Made by a program: the position numbers and the translations under genes
Notes under the pieces: generated by a model
Seen by the model: only the letters and a program-made list of their open reading frames with translations
The model's database searches: none
What the model was told of the DNA's origin: nothing
Part shown: positions 50,991-62,000 of the stretch, one piece after another
Position numbering within the stretch: position 1 is the stretch's first letter
How the letters are laid out: every line of letters starts with the position of its first letter
Assembly (NCBI GenBank): GCA_949358305.1
Contig: CASHSZ010000036.1
Span: 1-64,000, forward strand
Origin: Strigamia acuminata
Lineage: Eukaryota; Arthropoda; Chilopoda; Geophilomorpha; Linotaeniidae
Direction: 5' to 3'
DNA length: 64,000 nucleotides

Positions 50991-52496
50991 TGTTGCAACT
51001 GGCCTGGGTTGGGCCAATTATGAAACTAAGGACCTTCTTTTTGACCGCTGATTTTGTATAGTGGCTTTGAAGATTCAATGTCCATCTGTCAGGCATCCAG
51101 AACAGCAGGTACTTTGGAGGAAACAAGGAGTTTTTACTCCTCACTCATTCTGTTAATAAAATCCACGGGAGTAAAAATAAACATCGTTTAATATCATTGA
51201 AAACATGAATAACACAGATACAATGCAGCGCGAGAGCAGAAACAAAGCAGTTACACTTAAAACAATAAACTATAACAAGTGCAATCACATAAGCATTGTA
51301 TAAGGACATATGCACTTGAAAGTAAGGAAGCCTTAGGTCCCTGAAAAAGGGAGGAAATAAACCATCTGATACAAATAGACTACCGTACAGGGCATCAAGT
51401 ACATTTGCTTAAGCCTAACAACTGAAAACCTACATTAAATGTAATAAATCAGTTTTACAATCAATCTTTAGATGCTATATTCAAGAACCCATTAGAAATG
51501 CATTAAATCCAAGTAAATATTCATGAAACACAAGAAAAAGAATAAATATAGAGGTTTTCTACCAATCAAATTGCAGCTCTACAGTGAGTGCAGTATTTAC
51601 ATCAGAAAGCATTATCATCATGCAATAAAACTTAAGACTATTACATTGCTAAATACACAAATGCCTAATTACTCACAAATACCTCATAAAACCCACAAAA
51701 AGGTAATTTTAAATACATCTTTACAGAGACACTTAAGCCACGCCCACAGCAATGGCGGACAATGAGAGAGAGATTGCTCATTTGAGCACAAAAGCAATCC
51801 AATTAACCTTCCAGGACAAGTGAGAGGCATTTTAAGGTAACAAATTAATTAATAGGCATACAAACAACTAATATAGGTGGTTTTTAATCCGTGACAGGAC
51901 CTGGAACATCTCTACCAGCTGTCCAGAGGCGGACACGCATAGGAGGCGATCATTTGCACGCATTTTAGACGTTTTCACACCTGAAACGAGCGGTGTTGAA
52001 CTCACATGCGCACAATAGACACACAGGACATTAAACAAGGTAGGAAAATTGCTAATAAACTGATAAAATGCACTGAATGCATTTAAACATTAATAATAAC
52101 AGTTTGATCTCTTCCAGTCCACATTTGAATTGAGCGAGATGCATCCAGCTTGTCGGACTGCTTACACTAATGAACTGGAAATAGATAACACTCAAGAAAC
52201 AGGTAAAAATTGCACAAAACGTTAATAAGTGACAACAAAAACTTACAAAGCAATATTTTGACATTTCAGATAATTAATTCACATGGCAAACGTTCACGGC
52301 AATGACACTAGTACACATGTGCTATGAAAACATCGATTTCAGACACGGAAATATTCAGATAATTGACAAATTCAAACTCAAACACACAAGAATGTTATTA
52401 AAAACGTTTTGTCTGTATTTCCAGGAAATTGCCACATGTATAGATTTTCTTCCTAGCCGGTAAACGTTTTGACAACTCCATTTGTTGCTAGCAACA
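50991..52496 (-). repeat. Long terminal repeat (5' LTR of the element)
   Basis: Second 1506-bp LTR, indistinguishable by eye from 45711-47216. As the upstream LTR on the element's strand, it should contain the promoter that drives the gag-pro transcript. No TATAAA was found, so an initiator-type promoter is more likely. At 1506 bp it is long for BEL/Pao elements, whose LTRs are usually a few hundred bases. Confidence 0.95.
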
Positions 52497-52500
52497 GACT
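52497..52500. repeat. Target-site duplication, right copy (GACT)
   Basis: GACT directly follows the element's terminal GCAACA and continues into TTAGCACAAACACC of a satellite monomer in the same register as the left flank. This is consistent with staggered integrase cutting at monomer positions 2-5. Confidence 0.75.
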
Positions 52501-53773
52501 TAGCACAAACACCACAAGACCAATGTCTCTGAATGTTCAGAAATAGTGTTTAAACCTTAGTAGAAGCCTTCAATATAAGTTTTAGCAACACCTAAGCAAT
52601 AAATTTTGAAAAAAAAATTTTGAGCTCATTTTACATCGCAGTTGACTTAGCACAAACACCACAAGTCCAATGTCTCTGAATGTTCAGAAATAGTGTTTAA
52701 ACCTTAGTAGAAGGCTCCAATGTAAGTTTTAGAAACATTCAACCGATGATTTGGGAGAATAGACTTTTGATCTCATCATAGTTGACTTAGCACAAACACC
52801 ATAAGATTAATGTCTCTGAATGTTCAGAAATAGTGTTTAAACCTTAGTAGAAGGCTCCAATGTAAGTTTTAGAAACATCCAACCGATGATTTGGGAGAAT
52901 AGACTTTGATCTCATCACAGTTGACTTAGCACAAACACCACAAGACCAATGTCTCTGAATGTTCAGAAATAGTGTTTAAACCTTAGTAGAAGCCTTCAAT
53001 GTAAGTTTTAGCAACATCCAAGCAATGATTTGGGAGAATAGACTTTTGATCTCATCACAGTTACTTAGCACAAACACCACAAGTCCAATGTCTCTGAATG
53101 TTCAGAAATAGTGTTTAAACCTTAGTAGAAGGCTCCAATGTAAGTTTTAGAAACATTTAACCGATGATTTGGGAGAATAGACTTTTGATCTCATCACAGT
53201 TGACTTAGCACAAACACCACAAGACCAATGTCTCTGAATGTTCAGAAATAGTGTTTAAACCTTAGTAGAAGGCTCCAATGTAAGTTTTATAACATTTAAC
53301 CGATGATTTGGGAGAATAGACTTTTGATCTCATCACAGTTGACTTAGCACAAACACCACAAGACCAATGTCTCTGAATGTTCAGAAATAGTGTTTAAACC
53401 TTAGTAGAAGGCTCCAATGTAAGTTTTAGAAACATCCAACGAATGATTTGGGAGAATAAACTTTTGATCTCATCACAGTTGACTTAGCACAAACACCACA
53501 AGTCTAATGTCTCTGAATGTTCAGAAATAGTGTTTAAACCTTAGTAGAAGCCTTCAATATAAGTTTTAGCAACACCCAAGCATTAAATTTTGAAAAAAAA
53601 ATTTTGAGCTCATTTCACATCGCAGTTGACTTAGCACAAACACCACAAGACCAATGTCTCTGAATGTTCAGAAATAGTGTTTAAACCTTAGTAGAAGCCT
53701 TCAATATAAGTTTTAGCAACACCTAAGCAATAAATTTTGAAAAAAAAATTTTGAGCTCATTTCACATCGCAGT

Positions 53774-55324
53774 TGACTTAGCACAAACACCACAAGTCCA
53801 ATGTCTCTGAATGTTCAGAAATAGTGTTTAAACCTTAGTAGAAGGCTCCAATGTAAGTTTTAGAAACATCCAACCGATGATTTGGGAGAATAGACTTTTG
53901 ATCTCATCACAGTTGACTTAGCACAAACACCACAAGACCAATGTCTCTGAATGTTCAGAAATAGTGTTTAAACCTTAGTAGAAGGCTCCAATGTAAGTTT
54001 TAGAAACATTCAACCGATGATTTGGGAGAATAGACTTTTGATCTCATCATAGTTGACTTAGCACAAACACCATAAGACCAATGTCTCTGAATGTTCAGAA
54101 ATAGTGTTTAAACCTTAGTAGAAGGCTCCAATGTAAGTTTTAGAAACATCCAACCGATGATTTGGGAGAATAGACTTTTGATCTCATCACAGTTGACTTA
54201 GCACAAACACCACAAGACCAATGTCTCTGAATGTTCAGAAATAGTGTTTAAACCTTAGTAGAAGGCTCCAATGTAAGTTTTAGAAACATTCAACCGATGA
54301 TTTGGGAGAATAGACTTTTGATCTCATCATAGTTGACTTAGCACAAACACCATAAGACCAATGTCTCTGAATGTTCAGAAATAGTGTTTAAACCTTAGTA
54401 GAAGGCTCCAATGTAAGTTTTAGAAACATCCAACCGATGATTTGGGAGAATAGACTTTGATCTCATCACAGTTGACTTAGCACAAACACCACAAGACCAA
54501 TGTCTCTGAATGTTCAGAAATAGTGTTTAAACCTTAGTAGAAGCCTTCAATGTAAGTTTTAGCAACATCCAAGCAATGATTTGGGAGAATAGACTTTTGA
54601 TCTCATCACAGTTACTTAGCACAAACACCACAAGTCCAATGTCTCTGAATGTTCAGAAATAGTGTTTAAACCTTAGTAGAAGGCTCCAATGTAAGTTTTA
54701 GAAACATTTAACCGATGATTTGGGAGAATAGACTTTTGATCTCATCACAGTTGACTTAGCACAAACACCACAAGACCAATGTCTCTGAATGTTCAGAAAT
54801 AGTGTTTAAACCTTAGTAGAAGGCTCCAATGTAAGTTTTATAACATTTAACCGATGATTTGGGAGAATAGACTTTTGATCTCATCACAGTTGACTTAGCA
54901 CAAACACCACAAGACCAATGTCTCTGAATGTTCAGAAATAGTGTTTAAACCTTAGTAGAAGGCTCCAATGTAAGTTTTAGAAACATCCAACGAATGATTT
55001 GGGAGAATAAACTTTTGATCTCATCACAGTTGACTTAGCACAAACACCACAAGTCTAATGTCTCTGAATGTTCAGAAATAGTGTTTAAACCTTAGTAGAA
55101 GCCTTCAATATAAGTTTTAGCAACACCCAAGCATTAAATTTTGAAAAAAAAATTTTGAGCTCATTTCACATCGCAGTTGACTTAGCACAAACACCACAAG
55201 ACCAATGTCTCTGAATGTTCAGAAATAGTGTTTAAACCTTAGTAGAAGCCTTCAATATAAGTTTTAGCAACACCTAAGCAATAAATTTTGAAAAAAAAAT
55301 TTTGAGCTCATTTCACATCGCAGT
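53774..55324. repeat. 11-monomer HOR, right-array relative (1551 bp)
   Basis: Resembles the 11-mers at 31972 and 36373, with the duplicated CATCATAG/CATAAG dimer. It has AATAGAC rather than AATAAAC in the TTCAACC monomers and includes a TTTTATAACAT monomer in place of one of the others. The extra one-base deletion accounts for 1551 instead of 1552 bp. Confidence 0.8.
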
Positions 55325-56031
55325 TGACTTAGCACAAACACCACAAGTCCAATGTCTCTGAATGTTCAGAAATAGTGTTTAAACCTTAGTAGAAGGCTCC
55401 AATGTAAGTTTTAGAAACATCCAACCGATGATTTGGGAGAATAGACTTTTGATCTCATCACAGTTGACTTAGCACAAACACCACAAGACCAATGTCTCTG
55501 AATGTTCAGAAATAGTGTTTAAACCTTAGTAGAAGGCTCCAATGTAAGTTTTAGAAACATTCAACCGATGATTTGGGAGAATAGACTTTTGATCTCATCA
55601 TAGTTGACTTAGCACAAACACCATAAGACCAATGTCTCTGAATGTTCAGAAATAGTGTTTAAACCTTAGTAGAAGGCTCCAATGTAAGTTTTAGAAACAT
55701 CCAACCGATGATTTGGGAGAATAGACTTTTGATCTCATCACAGTTGACTTAGCACAAACACCACAAGACCAATGTCTCTGAATGTTCAGAAATAGTGTTT
55801 AAACCTTAGTAGAAGCCTTCAATGTAAGTTTTAGCAACATCCAAGCAATGATTTGGGAGAATAGACTTTTGATCTCATCACAGTTACTTAGCACAAACAC
55901 CACAAGTCCAATGTCTCTGTATGTTCAGAAATAGTGTTTAAACCTTAGTAGAAGCCTTCAATATAAGTTTTAGCAACACCCAAGCATTAAATTTTGAAGA
56001 AAAAAATTTTGAGCTCATTTCACATCGCAGT
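55325..56031. repeat. 707-bp five-monomer cassette, right-array copy
   Basis: The order is AAGTCC with CCGATG; TTCAACC with CATCATAG; CATAAG with CCGATG; class C; a G-less monomer with CTCTGTATG ending in the GAAG-type B second half. The same cassette of the same length lies at 1415-2121, 17457-18163, 20135-20841 and 23668-24374, so it is spread over more than 50 kb. Confidence 0.87.
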
Positions 56032-59000
56032 TGACTTAGCACAAACACCACAAGACCAATGTCTCTGAATGTTCAGAAATAGTGTTTAAACCTTAGTAGA
56101 AGCCTTCAATCTAAGTTTTAGCAACACCCAAGCAATAAATTTTGAAAAAATAATTTTGAGCTCATTTCACATCGCAGTTGACTTAGCACAAACACCACAA
56201 GTCCAATGTCTCTGAATGTTCAGAAATAGTGTTTAAACCTTAGTAGAAGGCTCCAATGTAAGTTTTAGAAACATCCAACCGATGATTTGGGAGAATAGAC
56301 TTTTGATCTCATCACAGTTGACTTAGCACAAACACCACAAGACCAATGTCTCTGAATGTTCAGAAATAGTGTTTAAACCTTAGTAGAAGGCTCCAATGTA
56401 AGTTTTAGAAACATCCAACCAATGATTTGGGAGAATAGACTTTTGATCTCATCACAGTTGACTTAGCACAAACACCACAAGACCAATGTCTCTGAATGTT
56501 CAGAAATAGTGTTTAAACCTTAGTAGAAGGCTCCAATGTAAGTTTTAGAAACATCCAACCGATGATTTGGGAGAATAGACTTTTGATCTCATCACAGTTG
56601 ACTTAGCACAAACACCACAAGACCAATGTCTCTGAATGTTCAGAAATAGTGTTTAAACCTTAGTAGAAGGCTCCAATGTAAGTTTTAGAAACATTTAACC
56701 GATGATTTGGGAGAATAGACTTTTGATCTCATCACAGTTGACTTAGCACAAACACCACAAGACCAATGTCTCTGAATGTTCAGAAATAGTGTTTAAACCT
56801 TAGTAGAAGGCTCCAATGTAAGTTTTAGAAACATCCAACCAATGATTTGGGAGAATAGACTTTTGATCTCATCACAGTTGACTTAGCACAAACACCACAA
56901 GACCAATGTCTCTGAATGTTCAGAAATAGTGTTTAAACCTTAGTAGAAGTCTCCAATGTAAGTTTTAGAAACATCCAACCGATGATTTGGGAGAATAGAC
57001 TTTTGATCTCATCACAGTTGACTTAGCACAAACACCACAAGACCAATGTCTCTGAATGTTCAGAAATAGTGTTTAAACCTTAGTAGAAGGCTCCAATGTA
57101 AGTTTTATAACATTTAACCGATGATTTGGGAGAATAGACTTTTGATCTCATCACAGTTGACTTAGCACAAACACCACAAGACCAATGTCTCTGAATGTTC
57201 AGAAATAGTGTTTAAACCTTAGTAGAAGGCTCCAATGTAAGTTTTAGAAACATTCAACCGATGATTTGGGAGAATAGACTTTTGATCTCATCACAGTTGA
57301 CTTAGTACAAACACCACAAGACCAATGTCTCTGAATGTTCAGAAATAGTGTTTAAACCTTAGTAGAAGGCTCCAATGTAAGTTTTAGAAACATCCAACCA
57401 ATGATTTGGGAGAATAGACTTTTGATCTCATCACAGTTGACTTAGCACAAACACCACAAGACCAATGTCTCTGAATGTTCAGAAATAGTGTTTAAACCTT
57501 AGTAGAAGGCTCCAATGTAAGTTTTAGAAACATTTAACCGATGATTTGGGAGAATAGACTTTTGATCTCATCACAGTTGACTTAGCACAAACACCACAAG
57601 ACCAATGTCTCTGAATGTTCAGAAATAGTGTTTAAACCTTAGTAGAAGGCTCCAATGTAAGTTTTAGAAACATCCAACCGATGATTTGGGAGAATAGACT
57701 TTGATCTCATCACAGTTGACTTAGCACAAACACCACAAGACCAATGTCTCTGAATGTTCAGAAATAGTGTTTAAACCTTAGTAGAAGCCTTCAATGTAAG
57801 TTTTAGCAACATCCAAGCAATGATTTGGGAGAATAGACTTTTGATCTCATCACAGTTACTTAGCACAAACACCACAAGTCCAATGTCTCTGAATGTTCAG
57901 AAATAGTGTTTAAACCTTAGTAGAAGGCTCCAATGTAAGTTTTAGAAACATTTAACCGATGATTTGGGAGAATAGACTTTTGATCTCATCACAGTTGACT
58001 TAGCACAAACACCACAAGACCAATGTCTCTGAATGTTCAGAAATAGTGTTTAAACCTTAGTAGAAGGCTCCAATGTAAGTTTTAGAAACATCCAACGAAT
58101 GATTTGGGAGAATAAACTTTTGATCTCATCACAGTTGACTTAGCACAAACACCACAAGTCTAATGTCTCTGAATGTTCAGAAATAGTGTTTAAACCTTAG
58201 TAGAAGCCTTCAATATAAGTTTTAGCAACACCCAAGCATTAAATTTTGAAAAAAAAATTTTGAGCTCATTTCACATCGCAGTTGACTTAGCACAAACACC
58301 ACAAGACCAATGTCTCTGAATGTTCAGAAATAGTGTTTAAACCTTAGTAGAAGCCTTCAATATAAGTTTTAGCAACACCTAAGCAATAAATTTTGAAAAA
58401 AAAATTTTGAGCTCATTTCACATCGCAGTTGACTTAGCACAAACACCACAAGTCCAATGTCTCTGAATGTTCAGAAATAGTGTTTAAACCTTAGTAGAAG
58501 GCTCCAATGTAAGTTTTAGAAACATCCAACCGATGATTTGGGAGAATAGACTTTTGATCTCATCACAGTTGACTTAGCACAAACACCACAAGACCAATGT
58601 CTCTGAATGTTCAGAAATAGTGTTTAAACCTTAGTAGAAGCCTTCAATGTAAGTTTTAGCAACATCCAAGCAATGATTTGGGAGAATAGACTTTTGATCT
58701 CATCACAGTTACTTAGCACAAACACCACAAGTCCAATGTCTGTGTATGTTCAGAAATAGTGTTTAAACCTTAGTAGAAGCCTTCAATATAAGTTTTAGCA
58801 ACACCCAAGCATTAAATTTTGAAGAAAAAAATTTTGAGCTCATTTCACATCGCAGTTGACTTAGCACAAACACCACAAGACCAATGTCTCTGAATGTTCA
58901 GAAATAGTGTTTAAACCTTAGTAGAAGCCTTCAATATAAGTTTTAGCAACACCTAAGCAATAAATTTTGAAAAAAAAATTTTGAGCTCATTTCACATCGC

Positions 59001-62000
59001 AGTTGACTTAGCACAAACACCACAAGTCCAATGTCTCTGAATGTTCAGAAATAGTGTTTAAACCTTAGTAGAAGGCTCCAATGTAAGTTTTAGAAACATC
59101 CAACCGATGATTTGGGAGAATAGACTTTTGATCTCATCACAGTTGACTTAGCACAAACACCACAAGTCTAATGTCTCTGAATGTTCAGAAATAGTGTTTA
59201 AACCTTAGTAGAAGCCTTCAATGTAAGTTTTAGAAACATCCAACCAATGATTTGGGAGAATAGACTTTTGATCTCATCACAGTTGACTTAGCACAAACAC
59301 CACAAGTCTAATGTCTCTGAATGTTCAGAAATAGTGTTTAAACCTTAGTAGAAGCCTTCAATATAAGTTTTAGCAACACCCAAGCATTAAATTTTGAAGA
59401 AAAAAATTTTGAGCTCATTTCACATCGCAGTTGACTTAGCACAAACACCACAAGACCAATGTCTCTGAATGTTCAGAAATAGTGTTTAAACCTTAGTAGA
59501 AGCCTTCAATATAAGTTTTAGCAACACCTAAGCAATAAATTTTGAAAAAAAAATTTTGAGCTCATTTCACATCGCAGTTGACTTAGCACAAACACCACAA
59601 GTCCAATGTCTCTGAATGTTCAGAAATAGTGTTTAAACCTTAGTAGAAGGCTCCAATGTAAGTTTTAGAAACATCCAACCGATGATTTGGGAGAATAGAC
59701 TTTTGATCTCATCACAGTTGACTTAGCACAAACACCACAAGTCTAATGTCTCTGAATGTTCAGAAATAGTGTTTAAACCTTAGTAGAAGGCTCCAATGTA
59801 AGTTTTAGAAACATTTAACCGATGATTTGGGAGAATAGACTTTTGATCTCATCACAGTTGACTTAGCACAAACACCACAAGACCAATGTCTCTGAATGTT
59901 CAGAAATAGTGTTTAAACCTTAGTAGAAGGCTCCAATGTAAGTTTTAGAAACATTCAACCGATGATTTGGAAGAATAGACTTTTGATCTCATCACAGTTG
60001 ACTTAGCACAAACACCACAAGACCAATGTCTCTGAATGTTCAGAAATAGTGTTTAAACCTTAGTAGAAGGCTCCAATGTAAGTTTTAGAAACATCCAACC
60101 AATGATTTGGGAGAATAGACTTTTGATCTCATCACAGTTGACTTAGCACAAACACCACAAGACCAATGTCTCTGAATGTTCAGAAATAGTGTTTAAACCT
60201 TAGTAGAAGGCTCCAATGTAAGTTTTAGAAACATCCAACCAATGATTTGGGAGAATAGACTTTTGATCTCATCACAGTTGACTTAGCACAAACACCACAA
60301 GTCCAATGTCTCTGAATGTTCAGAAATAGTGTTTAAACCTTAGTAGAAGCCTTCAATATAAGTTTTAGCAACACCCAAGCATTAAATTTTGAAAAAAAAA
60401 TTTTGAGCTCATTTTACATCGCAGTTGACTTAGCACAAACACCACAAGACCAATGTCTCTGAATGTTCAGAAATAGTGTTTAAACCTTAGTAGAAGCCTT
60501 CAATATAAGTTTTAGCAACACCTAAGCAATAAATTTTGAAAAAAAAATTTTGAGCTCATTTTACATCGCAGTTGACTTAGCACAAACACCACAAGTCCAA
60601 TGTCTCTGAATGTTCAGAAATAGTGTTTAAACCTTAGTAGAAGGCTCCAATGTAAGTTTTAGAAACATTCAACCGATGATTTGGGAGAATAGACTTTTGA
60701 TCTCATCATAGTTGACTTAGCACAAACACCATAAGACCAATGTCTCTGAATGTTCAGAAATAGTGTTTAAACCTTAGTAGAAGGCTCCAATGTAAGTTTT
60801 AGAAACATCCAACCGATGATTTGGGAGAATAGACTTTGATCTCATCACAGTTGACTTAGCACAAACACCACAAGACCAATGTCTCTGAATGTTCAGAAAT
60901 AGTGTTTAAACCTTAGTAGAAGCCTTCAATATAAGTTTTAGCAACACCTAAGCAATAAATTTTGAAAAAAAAATTTTGAGCTCATTTTACATCGCAGTTG
61001 ACTTAGCACAAACACCACAAGTCCAATGTCTCTGAATGTTCAGAAATAGTGTTTAAACCTTAGTAGAAGGCTCCAATGTAAGTTTTAGAAACATCCAACC
61101 GATGATTTGGGAGAATAGACTTTTGATCTCATCACAGTTGACTTAGCACAAACACCACAAGACCAATGTCTCTGAATGTTCAGAAATAGTGTTTAAACCT
61201 TAGTAGAAGGCTCCAATGTAAGTTTTAGAAACATCCAACCAATGATTTGGGAGAATAGACTTTTGATCTCATCACAGTTGACTTAGCACAAACACCACAA
61301 GACCAATGTCTCTGAATGTTCAGAAATAGTGTTTAAACCTTAGTAGAAGGCTCCAATGTAAGTTTTAGAAACATCCAACCGATGATTTGGGAGAATAGAC
61401 TTTTGATCTCATCACAGTTGACTTAGCACAAACACCACAAGACCAATGTCTCTGAATGTTCAGAAATAGTGTTTAAACCTTAGTAGAAGGCTCCAATGTA
61501 AGTTTTATAACATTTAACCGATGATTTGGGAGAATAGACTTTTTTTCTCATCACAGTTGACTTAGCACAAACACCACAAGACCAATGTCTCTGAATGTTC
61601 AGAAATAGTGTTTAAACCTTAGTAGAAGGCTCCAATGTAAGTTTTAGAAACATTCAACTGATGATTTGGGAGAATAGACTTTTGATCTCATCACAGTTGA
61701 CTTAGCACAAACACCACAAGACCAATGTCTCTGAATGTTCAGAAATAGTGTTTAAACCTTAGTAGAAGGCTCCAATGTAAGTTTTAGAAACATCCAACCA
61801 ATGATTTGGGAGAATAGACTTTTGATCTCATCACAGTTGACTTAGCACAAACACCACAAGACCAATGTCTCTGAATGTTTAGAAATAGTGTTTAAACCTT
61901 AGTAGAAGCCTTCAATATAAGTTTTAGCAACACCTAAGCAATAAATTTTGAAAAAAAAATTTTGAGCTCATTTTACATCGCAGTTGACTTAGCACAAACA

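Larger units (their letters stand above)
45711..52496 (-). mobile_element. BEL/Pao-type LTR retrotransposon, non-autonomous (gag-pro only)
   Basis: A 6786-bp element read on the minus strand: 5' LTR 50991-52496, primer-binding site, leader, one long gag-pro frame (47250-49925), 3' LTR 45711-47216. The two 1506-bp LTRs have the same length and I find no base difference between them. They begin TGTTGC and end GCAACA, a 6-bp terminal inverted repeat. The 3774-bp internal region is too short for a full gag-pol, and no reverse transcriptase, RNase H or integrase motif is visible in any frame. Assignment to BEL/Pao rests on the Gag DUF1759-like region, the three zinc knuckles and the DUF1758-like protease domain. 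Identical LTRs imply a recent insertion that must have used replication proteins from another element. Recent LTR gene conversion or an assembly effect could also make the LTRs identical. Confidence 0.93.

Noticed and set aside
45707-52500. Apparent target duplication arising only because every monomer contains GACT
   Set aside because: Both junctions are in the same monomer register and the LTR ends are intact, so a true duplication is likelier. The missing B monomer keeps some doubt and is reported separately.
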